A stretch of 64,000 nucleotides of DNA from UTCHB3 sp964531325 (GCA_964531325.1 CAZHCW010000004.1:155951-219950); one strand, 5' to 3'. Positions 53,232 to 63,600 are shown, counted from the first letter of the stretch. Notes: generated by a model from the letters alone, not told the origin. Numbers and translations are program-made.

Positions 53232-54143
53232 ATGAAGCAAAATTTACCTTCAATTCTTATCTCCCTGCTTCTTGCAGTGGGAGCCTGGATATTTATTACA
53301 CTTTCCGGTGATTTTTATATTACATCAAAAATTCCGGTAGTGTATTCGAATCTCCCCCCCAATCTTATAGTTGACCACAGTCTCCCAAGGGAGATTGAGG
53401 TAAAACTTAAAGGTCAGGGATGGAAATTAATCTCGTTTTTCTTCAATTCGGATAAAAGATTCACTATCCCTGTTTCGAAAGACAGTATCAATTCAGGTGT
53501 TTATCTGGCAAATTTATTGGATGAAAACTCCTGGCTTTCAACCGACTTCGGAATAATTGATATACAGCCTCCCTATTTAAGTATAAAGACTGAAAAAGTG
53601 GAGATTTCTCAAAAGAATGTGGTTCCTGAACTGACTTTACAGTTTGAACAGGGATTTGGTTTGGCTGATAAAATAAAAATTACACCTTCTTCAGTGGGAG
53701 TGAGGGGTAGTGCCAAAATTGTTTCTGATATTCGCCAAATTAAAACTGTTCGGACGACGCTTAAGGGGCTAAAGGAAAAGATGTATATTGAGGTAAATCT
53801 TGAAGGAATTAAAGGTGTTGAGATTTATCCACAAAAGGTTACACTTGAAATTGATGTGCAAAAAATCGCTGACAGAGAGATTGAAGGAGTAAAAATTACT
53901 GTTTTGGACAAACCTGAAGGCAAAGAGGTAGTTCTGGTTCCTGATGAGGTTACGGTTGTGATTAGAGGGGGGATTGAAAGAATAGGATTGATTAAACCTG
54001 AAGAAGTTAAAGCACTTTTAAACTACAATGAAATGATCAGGGATTCGTCGGGTACGACGGTTCCAAACATAGTTCTTCCGGATAATGTATCCTTTGTGGA
54101 TGTAAAACCGGCCAGAATAAGATATATAATTAAGCAGTATTGA
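53232..54143 (+). CDS. YbbR-domain membrane-anchored protein
   Basis: A 303-residue protein with one N-terminal transmembrane helix (about 7-25) and three or so YbbR-like extracellular beta repeats (NVVPELTLQFEQG, NKV-like KIVSDIRQIKTV, VEVNLEGIKG). YbbR (CdaR) regulates diadenylate cyclase CdaA in Firmicutes. In other phyla the partner is often adjacent, but no diadenylate cyclase is in this window. The stop is 3 bases before thymidylate kinase, so it is the first gene of the tmk-S41-zinc-ribbon set or follows the shell genes by 39 bases. Confidence 0.8.
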   Translation: MKQNLPSILISLLLAVGAWIFITLSGDFYITSKIPVVYSNLPPNLIVDHSLPREIEVKLKGQGWKLISFFFNSDKRFTIPVSKDSINSGVYLANLLDENSWLSTDFGIIDIQPPYLSIKTEKVEISQKNVVPELTLQFEQGFGLADKIKITPSSVGVRGSAKIVSDIRQIKTVRTTLKGLKEKMYIEVNLEGIKGVEIYPQKVTLEIDVQKIADREIEGVKITVLDKPEGKEVVLVPDEVTVVIRGGIERIGLIKPEEVKALLNYNEMIRDSSGTTVPNIVLPDNVSFVDVKPARIRYIIKQY

Positions 54144-54146
54144 GAT

Positions 54147-54797
54147 ATGTTTATAAGTTTTGAAGGCATTGATTTTTGTGGCAAAACCACTCAAATCAAT
54201 TTATTAAAAAAATATCTGGAAGGCCTCGGCAGAAGGGTTGAGATAATCCGTGAACCGGGTGGAACAGCTATTTCCGAGAAAATTAGAGAGATACTACTCA
54301 ATAAAAAACATCTTGAAATGTGTGACGAGACTGAGATATTCCTCTTTTCCGCAGCTCGTGCCCAGGTTGTAAGAGAGGTGATTCGTCCTTTATTATCTAA
54401 AGGATGTGTTGTGATAGCAGACAGATTCCATGACTCAACAACTGCCTATCAGGGATTTGGGAGAGGGTTAAGTGCGGATGCAGTAAAAAAAATTAATGAA
54501 TTTGCCACCGGGGGTACCATCCCTGATTTAACTTTTTATTTAAGACTCTCCGTGGAAGAATCCACAAAAAGAAAAAATATCTGCAAAGCCGACCTTGATC
54601 GAATTGAGAAGTCTGACGATCTTTTTTACTCAAATGTGATTTCAGGTTATGAGAAACTTGCTGCGGAATTTCCACAAAGGATAAAAGGGATTGACGGGGA
54701 AAGATCTTCAACTGAAGTACATGATGATATCTTAACTATTCTACATGAAACAATGAATATAGTCCCTGACAAAAGTGGAGTTAAACAAGGAATCTGA
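54147..54797 (+). CDS. tmk: Thymidylate kinase
   Basis: Phosphorylates dTMP to dTDP (216 aa). P-loop EGIDFCGKTTQINLL is a variant of the usual DGxGKST form (FCGKTT, residues about 6-12). IIREPGGTAISEKIREILL and the DR-x motif ADRFHDSTTAYQGFGRG are intact. The 3' end overlaps the S41 gene by one base (TGATG). Essential nucleotide metabolism; no sign of damage. Confidence 0.94.
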   Translation: MFISFEGIDFCGKTTQINLLKKYLEGLGRRVEIIREPGGTAISEKIREILLNKKHLEMCDETEIFLFSAARAQVVREVIRPLLSKGCVVIADRFHDSTTAYQGFGRGLSADAVKKINEFATGGTIPDLTFYLRLSVEESTKRKNICKADLDRIEKSDDLFYSNVISGYEKLAAEFPQRIKGIDGERSSTEVHDDILTILHETMNIVPDKSGVKQGI

Positions 54798-56455
54798 TGA
54801 AGAAAAATCTGATTTACAAATATCAGTGGTTATTAGTATCCGGAATAGCTGTGTTATCCCTGGGATTCTACACGACTTTTGGAGATATCTATTTTGAAAT
54901 CGGTAAAAACATCGACATTTTTTCCCGGGTTTATAAAGAAATCACTCTCAATTATGTTGATGAGGTGAATCCTGAAGAATTTATTCGTGCCGGTATTAGA
55001 GGAATGTTGAAAGAACTCGATCCATATACCACTTTTATCGATGAAAAGCGACAGGATGATATCGACCTGATGACCAAAGGAAAATATGGGGGGATTGGTA
55101 TTACTGTAGGAATAAGGGGTGAACATGTACTTATCATCGAGGTTATGGATGGATACTCGGCTCAGAAGCAAGGGATGCTTCCCGGGGATGCACTTTTTGA
55201 AGTATCGGGAGTTAAAGTTAAACCATCAAACTATGATGATGTATCAAAACTTGTAAAAGGTGCTCCGGGCACTTTCGTAGATATAAAAGTATTGAGGGGA
55301 GAACCGGGTGATACTCTTTCGTTCACGCTGCTTAGAGAAGAAATATCGGTTAAAAATGTAGCTTTTGCAGGATTTATTCCCGAAAATTCTTCGAATGCTT
55401 ATATTAAATTATCCGGATTTACCCGCACTGCCGGTGAAGAACTGCGGAACGAAATTGTTAAGTTAAATGCTGTGAGGAAAATTGAAACGGTGGTACTGGA
55501 CCTAAGGGGGAACCCCGGGGGACTTCTCGACATGGCGATTGATGTTTCAAATAAATTCCTAAACAGGGGCGATTTAATAGTAACTACCAAGGGTAGAGAC
55601 TCTGTTTCTTTGCGTAAATTTTTTGCGGAACAGGAACCGTTATTAAAATCTGTTGATATGGCTGTGTTAATCGACGGTGGAACTGCATCCGCCTCAGAGA
55701 TAGTTGCGGGAGCTCTCCAGGATTATGACAGAGCAATAATTGTGGGTGAAAAATCCTTCGGCAAGGGACTTGTTCAGACCGTAACATCACTAAGTTACAA
55801 TACTTCGGTAAAAATCACCACTTCACGATATTACACTCCTTCGGGCAGAAGCATTCAGAAAATCGATTATGCCAAAGACAATAAAGTAATCGGAAAACAC
55901 GATTCGGTATTGACCACCGCATTCAGGACAAAAAATAACAGGCTCGTATTTAGTGGTGGTGGAATTTCGCCTGACACCATTGTAGCTGCAAGAGTAAAAT
56001 CGGATTTTGTTAAAGACCTTCTCGCAAAAGGAATGATTTTCGAGTTTGTTAACGGTTTTTACGAGAAGAACAAGGGTCTAAAATTTGAAAATTTAAAAGA
56101 GAATTTGATCCTCTCCGAGTTTGGTACTTTTCTTCAGAAGAAAAAATATGATTTTAAACACCCCGGGATAGTCCAATTAAATGACCTTATCCAAACTTTT
56201 GGACAAGATAAAAATTATGTACATTTGCAGGGGAAAATCGAAGAATTAAAAAAAGAGATTGAGAAAACCTCAAAAAACATCCTGGATCTGCATAAAACAG
56301 AGACAGTGAATGAAATTCTCCTCGAATTGGCGGGCAGATACCACGACAGTGGTTTCAGAATCAAGTACAGGTTGACCGACGATGTACAGTTTAAGACCGC
56401 CGTGGATATAATCAACAATAAATCACTATACAGAAAATTACTGGCTTTAGAATAG
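54797..56455 (+). CDS. S41-family carboxy-terminal processing peptidase (CtpA-like)
   Basis: A 552-residue periplasmic serine protease anchored by one N-terminal segment (about 10-30). A PDZ domain (about 90-180; GGIGITVGIRGEHVLIIEV, GMLPGDALFEVSG) precedes the catalytic core with LDLRGNPGGLLD, nucleophile S298 in GTASASEIVAG and general base K323 in SFGKGLVQ, 25 residues apart as in known CtpB. SRYYTPSGRSIQ follows. C-terminal 130 residues are helical and unusually long. Such proteases trim membrane or secreted proteins. Overlaps tmk by one base and is followed at once by the zinc-ribbon gene. Confidence 0.9.
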   Translation: MKKNLIYKYQWLLVSGIAVLSLGFYTTFGDIYFEIGKNIDIFSRVYKEITLNYVDEVNPEEFIRAGIRGMLKELDPYTTFIDEKRQDDIDLMTKGKYGGIGITVGIRGEHVLIIEVMDGYSAQKQGMLPGDALFEVSGVKVKPSNYDDVSKLVKGAPGTFVDIKVLRGEPGDTLSFTLLREEISVKNVAFAGFIPENSSNAYIKLSGFTRTAGEELRNEIVKLNAVRKIETVVLDLRGNPGGLLDMAIDVSNKFLNRGDLIVTTKGRDSVSLRKFFAEQEPLLKSVDMAVLIDGGTASASEIVAGALQDYDRAIIVGEKSFGKGLVQTVTSLSYNTSVKITTSRYYTPSGRSIQKIDYAKDNKVIGKHDSVLTTAFRTKNNRLVFSGGGISPDTIVAARVKSDFVKDLLAKGMIFEFVNGFYEKNKGLKFENLKENLILSEFGTFLQKKKYDFKHPGIVQLNDLIQTFGQDKNYVHLQGKIEELKKEIEKTSKNILDLHKTETVNEILLELAGRYHDSGFRIKYRLTDDVQFKTAVDIINNKSLYRKLLALE

Positions 56456-56761
56456 ATGGCTCAAAAAAGAAGATTAAAATCGAAAAGAGTAGGATTTCGT
56501 CGGGACGCAACATTCTCAAAATGTCCCTCGTGCACACAGTTTAATACCTTAAGAAGATCAAAAACCCGTAACGCAATTGAAGGTGTTGTTAAAAATATCA
56601 CCTGGTTCAAAGTTTACCGATGTACAAATTGTGGATGGAGAGGTTATAAGTCAACCTTCATTCTTACGATTGATGGAGTAAAACTTATCGCTACTTATTT
56701 GATTATTGCACTACTAACAGGCTTTGCAGTTAAATATGTTATTCAAAGATTTGTAAAATGA
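56456..56761 (+). CDS. Zinc-ribbon membrane protein of unknown function
   Basis: A 101-residue protein with a basic N-terminus (AQKRRLKSKRVGFRRD), a four-cysteine zinc ribbon formed by C23-x2-C26 and C56-x2-C59 (KCPSC and RCTNCGW), and a single helix at about 76-94 (KLIATYLIIALLTGFAV). It begins at the S41 stop and its stop overlaps the glcD-like start, so it is part of a tight operon. I do not recognise the family. A membrane-tethered zinc ribbon with a basic tail could bind nucleic acid or another protein. Confidence 0.75.
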   Translation: MAQKRRLKSKRVGFRRDATFSKCPSCTQFNTLRRSKTRNAIEGVVKNITWFKVYRCTNCGWRGYKSTFILTIDGVKLIATYLIIALLTGFAVKYVIQRFVK

Positions 56762-58209
56762 CACCAACAATACTCTCCAAAATTGGAGAGATAGTTTCGA
56801 AAAAAAACCTCCTTACCGATCCCGTCCATAAAGAAGCTTATTCATACGATGGGACACCTCTTTTAAGTAAACTTCCTGAAGCCGTGGTTTTTCCTGAGAA
56901 CACGGAACAAATTGCCAAAATAATGGAGCTCGCAAATAACGAAAAATTTGCTGTGGTTCCACGCGGCTCCGGAACCGGACTAAGTGGCGGTTCAGTACCG
57001 GTGGATAATTCAATTGTGCTTGTAATGACAAAATGGGACAAGATAATTGAAATTGATGAAGAAAATTTGACTGCATGGGTTGAACCGGGTGTTATAACTG
57101 AAACACTCCAAAGTCGCGTTGAAAAAATGGGTTTGTTTTATCCGCCCGATCCCGGAAGTATGAAAATTTGTACCATTGGCGGAAATGTAGCTGAAAATGC
57201 CGGTGGACTTCGAGGATTAAAATATGGTGTAACCAAAAATTATGTAATGGGGCTTGAAGCAATTCTCCCAAATGGTGAGTTTTTAAAGACCGGCGGGAAA
57301 AACTTTAAGGATGTTGCCGGTTACAATTTGCGTGATATTATGATTGGAAGTGAGGGAACTCTTGGGATATTTACCAAAATACTCCTTAAATTGATCCCTA
57401 AACCACAAAAGTCAATCACCATGACAGCATATTTTGATACAATGATTGACAGTGGCAGAGCGGTTTCAGATATAATTGCAGCTCATGTTGTTCCTGCAAT
57501 GATGGAATTTTTGGATCATACCACAATAAATTGTGTAGAAGATTATACAAACATTGGACTTCCACGAAACAGTGAAGCCATTCTGATTATTGAATTGGAT
57601 GGTATGGGTTCAGAGGTTGATGAAGATGCGGCTAAGGTGGTTGCTGCTCTAAAGAAGAACCGTTCAACTTTTGTGAGAGTGGCTGCAAATGAAGCTGAGG
57701 CACTTACTCTAAAAGCTGCCCGAAGAACTGCATTCAGTGCGTTAGCTAGAGTTAAGCCCACAACAATTCTTGAGGATGCAACTGTTCCACGGAGTGAATT
57801 GCCCGTAATGATCGAAAAAGTGCAAAATGCTGCCAGGATGTTTGATGTAACGATTGGTAATTTTGGACATGCAGGTGACGGCAATCTTCACCCTACCTGC
57901 CTTGCTGACGAGAGGGATGAAAAAGAAATTAAAAATGCACATCGTGCTTTTGAGTACATTTTTAATGAAGCTGTAAAACTTGGCGGAACAATAACAGGTG
58001 AACATGGCACGGGACTTGCGAAAAAGGAGTTCCTTGAAAGTTCAGTTGGTTCTGTGGGGATTGATTTTATGAAAAAGATTAAAAAATCTTTGGATGAAAA
58101 CAATGTACTGAACCCGGGAAAGATTCTAACGACGAAACCAAAGTGTGAGGGTGCACTTCCGGTGAACAGGGAACAAATAAATGATCTCCCACATTCCCAC
58201 AATCACTGA
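56758..58209 (+). CDS. glcD: FAD-linked oxidase subunit, GlcD/D-lactate dehydrogenase type
   Basis: A 483-residue flavoprotein of the glycolate oxidase GlcD / D-lactate dehydrogenase family. The FAD-binding PCMH domain shows VPRGSGTGLSGGSVP (about residues 75-89), GGNVAENAGGLRGLKYG and TGGKNFKDVAGYNL. The C-terminal domain has TILEDATVPRSELP, NFGHAGDGNLHPT and the terminal GEHGTGLAKKEFL. Length and order with the iron-sulfur partner downstream fit glcD-glcF. The substrate (glycolate or D-lactate) cannot be set by sequence. Its stop overlaps the partner. Confidence 0.88.
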   Translation: MTPTILSKIGEIVSKKNLLTDPVHKEAYSYDGTPLLSKLPEAVVFPENTEQIAKIMELANNEKFAVVPRGSGTGLSGGSVPVDNSIVLVMTKWDKIIEIDEENLTAWVEPGVITETLQSRVEKMGLFYPPDPGSMKICTIGGNVAENAGGLRGLKYGVTKNYVMGLEAILPNGEFLKTGGKNFKDVAGYNLRDIMIGSEGTLGIFTKILLKLIPKPQKSITMTAYFDTMIDSGRAVSDIIAAHVVPAMMEFLDHTTINCVEDYTNIGLPRNSEAILIIELDGMGSEVDEDAAKVVAALKKNRSTFVRVAANEAEALTLKAARRTAFSALARVKPTTILEDATVPRSELPVMIEKVQNAARMFDVTIGNFGHAGDGNLHPTCLADERDEKEIKNAHRAFEYIFNEAVKLGGTITGEHGTGLAKKEFLESSVGSVGIDFMKKIKKSLDENNVLNPGKILTTKPKCEGALPVNREQINDLPHSHNH

Positions 58210-59551
58210 TATGGATGAATCACCCCTTCAAAAAACTTTGTTAAGTGGACTGATTTCAGACGATCTGCTTTTGCAGTGTATGCACTGTGGTATGTGCCTG
58301 CCAACCTGTCCAACATACAATGTCACAAAACTTGAGTCTTCATCGCCCCGGGGTAGAATACGATTAATCAAATCTGTCTCCGAAGGGAAATTAAAGATTA
58401 ATGATGCGTATTTAAACGAAATAAGTTTTTGTCTCGATTGTCAGGCGTGTGAAACTGCATGCCCGGCCGGGGTTAAATATGGAGCAATAGTTGAGGCTGC
58501 CCGGGAAGAAGTTTCGCGACAAAACCTTGAACCATTAAAAGTGAGGGCAATCAGAAGATTTGGGTTAAATTTTATTGTTGCAAATCAACCAATTTTAAAG
58601 ATAGTTGCCAGATTAATCTATTTTTATCAGGCATCAGGTCTCCAAAAGTTCCTTCATGAGATCGGAGCCTTTAAAATACTTGGTGGAAATCTGGGTGCAG
58701 TCGATAAGATGTCACCAAAATTTTCCAAAAGATTCAGCAGTGATATGATGAGTGATATCTATACTCCAGTTGAGCCTGTACGATATCGTGTACTGCTTCC
58801 ATTAGGATGTTTAATGGATGTTGCATTTGCCGATATCAATTCCGATACATTAGATATTTTACTTCAACATGGTTGTGAGGTAATAATTCCACGGAATCAG
58901 GGTTGTTGCGGTTCACTTCATGCCCATAACGGTGAACAAAAAAAAGGGAGGGAACTTGCCCTTAAAACCATGGAACTGTTCAAAAATTATGAGTATGACT
59001 TCTTGATTTCCAACTCAGCAGGTTGTGGAGCTTATATGAAAGAGTATGGACATGTCTTTGATGAGGGCGAAGTAAGCGGTTCACACAGTCACAGAGTCAC
59101 AGGTGATGATAATTTTCCCGCAATATTCTCATCAAAAGTGAAGGACATTTCTGAATTTCTATTTGAAACGGGGTTCAGGGCAGAGAATTATAATTATGAT
59201 GGGAGGATAACATACCACGATGCATGTCATCTGGCTCATACACAGAAGATAACTGCTGCACCGCGGGAAATTATAAAATCTGTTGGTGGTGTAAGGTACA
59301 CTGAACTGAATGAAGCTTCCTGGTGTTGTGGCAGTGCCGGAATTTATAATGTTGCCAGATACGATGATGCACTTAATTTTCTGGTAAGGAAGATGGGGAA
59401 TCTAAAGGCAACGGAATCTGAAGTGGTAGTGATGGCAAATCCCGGTTGTATGGGTCAGATTCAACACGGGACGGAAAAATATGATCACAAAATTGAGGTG
59501 CTCCATTTAGCCACTTTTCTTAACAGGGCATATAAAAAGAAGAAAAACTGA
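58181..59551 (+). CDS. glcF: Iron-sulfur subunit of GlcF/D-lactate dehydrogenase type
   Basis: A 456-residue electron-transfer subunit. Two 4Fe-4S sites are in CMHCGMCLPTCPTY and CLDCQACETACPAG (start at residues 33 and 83), and two CCG domains follow (NQGCCGSLHAHNGE, SWCCGSAGIYN) with HDACHLAHTQ and ANPGCMGQI. The first ATG (58181) overlaps the glcD-like gene by 29 bases; a second in-frame ATG (58211) follows the upstream stop by 1 base and would also give an intact protein. Together with the flavoprotein it would pass electrons from an alpha-hydroxy acid to the quinone pool, near the ACIII operon that reoxidises quinol. Confidence 0.9.
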   Translation: MISHIPTITDMDESPLQKTLLSGLISDDLLLQCMHCGMCLPTCPTYNVTKLESSSPRGRIRLIKSVSEGKLKINDAYLNEISFCLDCQACETACPAGVKYGAIVEAAREEVSRQNLEPLKVRAIRRFGLNFIVANQPILKIVARLIYFYQASGLQKFLHEIGAFKILGGNLGAVDKMSPKFSKRFSSDMMSDIYTPVEPVRYRVLLPLGCLMDVAFADINSDTLDILLQHGCEVIIPRNQGCCGSLHAHNGEQKKGRELALKTMELFKNYEYDFLISNSAGCGAYMKEYGHVFDEGEVSGSHSHRVTGDDNFPAIFSSKVKDISEFLFETGFRAENYNYDGRITYHDACHLAHTQKITAAPREIIKSVGGVRYTELNEASWCCGSAGIYNVARYDDALNFLVRKMGNLKATESEVVVMANPGCMGQIQHGTEKYDHKIEVLHLATFLNRAYKKKKN

Positions 59552-59863
59552 AATATTTTCGGAAATTCTCCGAATCTACCTTGAAAAAGGTTCCCAAAGT
59601 GGAAATATTTTTCTTTATTTGTAAGATTTTTCTTACTTTTTCGTATCTCATTTATATTATTCCGCAACAAAAATTATATCACCATAAATAACGATTTTTT
59701 CAGTAATTCGTGTATAATCTGATATCTTGATACCTAATTACACCCGATACCATTTTTTATTCTATTCTGAAGGTACTCCCAAAAAAAGTCCCTTCATCGA
59801 AATGTCTCACCCAAGTTTCAACTTAACTCGTAAATTTTTTAGTAATTTAAGCGAAGGTAAGCG
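59552..59863. other. Intergenic region upstream of the alternative complex III operon
   Basis: About 312 bases. It holds a small perfect hairpin TTCGGA/TCCGAA (59558-59574), a short ACCTT/AAGGT hairpin, and a stem-loop near 59768-59796 (TGAAGG/CCTTCA with an inner ACT/AGT). None has a strong T-run, so a leader structure or attenuator is possible. No exact TAnnTTTG -7 box was found. Confidence 0.4.
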
Positions 59864-60430
59864 ATGAGTAGTTTTATCGACTATCTATTACGGATACGGT
59901 TACCGATAGTGATATTTGTGGCGCTTGCGTCTTTTGTAACCACATTTTATGTCTCCAGAGCAGAGAGAGACGGGGTTGGGTATGCACCCGATCAGCCGAT
60001 CAACTTTTCTCACAAGTTGCATGCCGGTACGATGAAAATCGACTGTCAGTATTGCCACACAGGTGTTGAAAAAACGAGATTTGCCACCATTCCAACTGCT
60101 GCAATTTGCATGAATTGTCATACACAGGCTCGTACTGACCGCCCCGACATCATTAAACTGACAGAATATTATAAAAGTGGGAATCCGATTCCCTGGAAAA
60201 GGATTCACAGGACGGCTGAATACGCCTACTTCAATCACAGTGTTCATGTGGGCACCGGGATCGACTGTAAATCATGTCATGGAGATGTAGCAAACATGGA
60301 TAAAGTTTCGCAAGTTAAGCCATTTAATATGAATGCATGCCTCGACTGCCACCGTAATCCGGAAAAGCAACTTCCTTATCTTAAACAGGTTAAAAAAGGA
60401 CCCGAGCATTGCTGGGCTTGCCATAGATAG
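59864..60430 (+). CDS. actA: Alternative complex III pentaheme cytochrome subunit ActA
   Basis: A 188-residue membrane-anchored c-type cytochrome that starts the ACIII operon. One N-terminal helix (about 12-30) precedes five CxxCH haem sites: CQYCH (61), CMNCH (82), CKSCH (135), CLDCH (159) and CWACH (183). NFSHKLHAGTMKIDCQYCHTGVE-type spacing and additional distal histidines (H50, H53, H115, H125, H128) are typical for bis-His ligation. ActA passes quinol electrons to the periplasmic acceptor. ActB lies 15-200 bases downstream with a small ORF between. Confidence 0.93.
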   Translation: MSSFIDYLLRIRLPIVIFVALASFVTTFYVSRAERDGVGYAPDQPINFSHKLHAGTMKIDCQYCHTGVEKTRFATIPTAAICMNCHTQARTDRPDIIKLTEYYKSGNPIPWKRIHRTAEYAYFNHSVHVGTGIDCKSCHGDVANMDKVSQVKPFNMNACLDCHRNPEKQLPYLKQVKKGPEHCWACHR

Positions 60431-60445
60431 GAGAATGAAATAGAG

Positions 60446-60655
60446 ATGACCGAAAACAAAGAAAATCTTAAGATGGACAGAAAAAAATTTTTAGGATCCC
60501 TGGCTTTATTGGGAACGGGAGTATTTTTCTTCAGGAATCTATTCTCATTTTTTAGTGGAAACGGGGAAGAGAAACAGAAAGCAAAAATAACTGTGAAAGA
60601 AAACCCTTATTCAGTAAAAAGGAAAACGGGAGGGGGATCCAATGGACGAGCTTAA
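60446..60655 (+). CDS. Small anchored protein between actA and actB
   Basis: A 69-residue protein with a Tat-like or plain signal-anchor: DRKKFLGSLALLGTGVFFF (residues about 11-29), followed by a polar tail. It starts 15 bases after the actA stop and overlaps actB by 14 bases, so it is translated with the complex. The DRKKFL stretch imitates the first half of a twin-arginine motif (RR needed, here RK). Unknown; a small subunit or assembly factor of ACIII is the obvious guess. Other ACIII operons have the unlinked small subunits ActD, E and F downstream, not here. Confidence 0.6.
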   Translation: MTENKENLKMDRKKFLGSLALLGTGVFFFRNLFSFFSGNGEEKQKAKITVKENPYSVKRKTGGGSNGRA

Positions 60656-63600
60656 TAAAGACCCCAAAGATCTGAACCAGGATTTACTGTGGCGAAGTGT
60701 TGAGGAGTATAAGTCGGGTGGTAAACTCGATGATGTACACTATAATGAATTTATGCCCGGTGTAAAAGAGGAATTTGATCCTCAAAAGATGGGAAGTGGA
60801 ATTTCGAGAAGGAAATTTCTTGCTCTTTTGAGTGCATCCGCTGCATTTACTGCTGCAGGGTGTAGTGACTACCGCGACAAGGGTGAATTGATGCCCTACA
60901 ACAAAAAACCGGAAGAAATGACAATTGGTGAAGCGAATTATTACGCTTCCACATGTTCAAGTTGTGCCCATTCTTGTGGAATCCTGATTAAAACCAGGGA
61001 GGGTCGTCCGATTAAAGTTGACGGAAATCCTGATCATCCCGTTAGTGCAGGTAAAATTTGTGCTAAGGGGCATGCTTCAATTATGGATCTTTACGATCCA
61101 CAGAGGTTTACAGAACCACAGGTTTCAAAAGAGGGGATTTACGATCCAATCAGTTGGAAAGATGTGGACAACAAGGTAATACTTGCCTTAAGTACATTAG
61201 GTGCAAGTGAAGCAGCATTTATTTCGAACAAAGTTTCATCACCTACAGCGATGAAATTGATGAAAGAGTTGCAGGAAAAATTTACCGGAATAAAATATTA
61301 CTACTACGATCTTTTTAGTGATGCAAACAGATCCGCAGCATGGAGAGAATGTTACGGCGAAGATTCGGTTCCTGCCGTAATCAAATGGGACGAAGCGGAT
61401 GTAATTTTAGCCCTTGAAGCCAACCTTTATGGAACTGATGGCAATAGTGTTGAACAACAACGGCTCATTACATCAAGGCGATCAGTAAAGGACACAAAAA
61501 GATTCAACCGTATTTATGCTGCTGAAGCTAATTTTAGCTCAACCGGTGCAAATGCTGACTACCGTCTGCGAATTAAACCCACCCAATATCATGATTTTGT
61601 TATGACACTGATCAATGAAGTTGGAAAAAGAGGAAAAGGGAAGGGTCTTATTCCAAAAGAGATAGCCGGAGTACTTTCAGGTTTCTCAGTTGAGTCATTC
61701 GCAAAAAAAGCGGGTTTTGGTCCTAAAAGTGTTAAAGCCTTAAATTCGCTGGTTGGTGATCTTCTCTCAACCAATGGCAAATCGATAGTATACGCAGGTG
61801 AAACTGTACCTGTTGAAGTTCATGTGCTTGTAAATCTGCTGAATGAAATGACAGGTGGTTCTTCACTATACAACGATGCTGTTTCCAATGTTGAACTTCA
61901 TAAATATTCATCTGCAACAGAAATCGCCGATCTTATATCAAAAATGAAATCGGGAAAAATTAAACTTTTGGTAAACCTTGATGCAAATCCTGTATATCAT
62001 TTACCAAAAGATTCAGGATTTGCTGCAGCTCTGAAGAGTGTGCCTCTTGTGGTTTCACTTGCAACACTGCAGAACGAAACTACTTTCGCATCAAACTTTG
62101 TTCTTCCGCTGAATCATAATTTTGAGAGTTGGGGAGACGCAAGTGTGAGAAGTAATGTTACCAGCACTATGCAACCGGTAATTGCTCCTCTTTATAACAC
62201 CCGTCAAAAAGAAGCTATTTTGCTCCAATGGTTGAGTGGTAGTGCTGAGGGTTATAAAGAAACCGCTTACCTCGACTATCTCAAAGCTTCATGGAAAGAA
62301 TCAAATGATGTTACAGGATCATTCGACAAATTCTGGTCAGGCATCATCCATGATGGTCTAAAACTTGAAAAAACAAAGAAAGCGGCAGAATATAAATTTA
62401 CTGTTGAAAAAGTTGCATCTAAGAATCCCCTTAATGAAGCAAAATTTGCCGTGATTCTTGCCCAGAGTTATGCTCTTGGTGATGGTAAACATTCAAATAA
62501 CGGATGGTTGCAAGAACTGCCTCACCCGATTTCAAAAGTTACATGGGACAATTACGCAGCCATATCCGATAAAACAAGCAAAGAAATTGGCGTAAAGACC
62601 AATAGCCTCGTTGAAGTTGAAGTAAATGGCAAAAAAGTTGTTCTCCCAATTTTGATTCAACCCGGTCTTGCAGACAATACTATTGTTGTTGAGCTTGGCT
62701 ATGGCAGAACCAAATCACCGGTTGTTGCCCTTGAAGTTGGAAAAGATGTTTCATTATTTATGAAATCATTGACTGACAGAGTTTTTACCAACGCTTCTGT
62801 GACCCCTGTTGATGGAAAGTATATTCTTGCCTCAACCCAGGATCACCACAGTTACGATGAAACCCTCGTAAAGGATGTAAAAGATGCTCATTTAAAACGG
62901 CATATAATTCAGGAAGGTACTTTAAAACAGTATGAAAAAGACCCTGAATTCCTTCATGCCGGGAAGAAACACAATCTCATCTCCCTTTATGATGCGCATA
63001 AATACCCTGACAACAAGTGGGGGATGACCATAGATTTAAACAAATGCACAGGATGTGGAAACTGCTCAGTTGCCTGTAGCATCGAAAACAATATTCCCGT
63101 TGTAGGCAAAGATCAGGTTATTGTTGGCAGAGAAATGCAATGGTTAAGAATCGACAGATATTATGCCGGAACTCCCGAAGAACCTGTTGCTTCATATCAA
63201 CCGATGATGTGTCAGCATTGTGATAACGCACCTTGTGAAAATGTTTGTCCTGTTGTTGCTACAACACACAGTATTGATGGACTTAACCAAATGGTTTACA
63301 ACAGATGTGTGGGCACAAGATATTGCTCAAACAACTGTCCTTATAAAGTAAGAAGATTCAATTTCTATGATTTCAGAGATCATTTTGCAAAAGGCTACTA
63401 TTATGAGCAGCCAGTAAATCTTGGTCATAACCCTGAAGTTTCGGTTCGCCCGAGAGGTGTTATGGAAAAATGTACCTTCTGTGTTCACAGAATTGAAGAA
63501 GAGAGAAGCAAAGCAGTAGCCACCGGAAGGAAACTAAAAGGCAGCGATGTAAAAACCGCCTGCCAGGAAGCATGTCCTGCGGATGCAATTTCTTTTGGTG

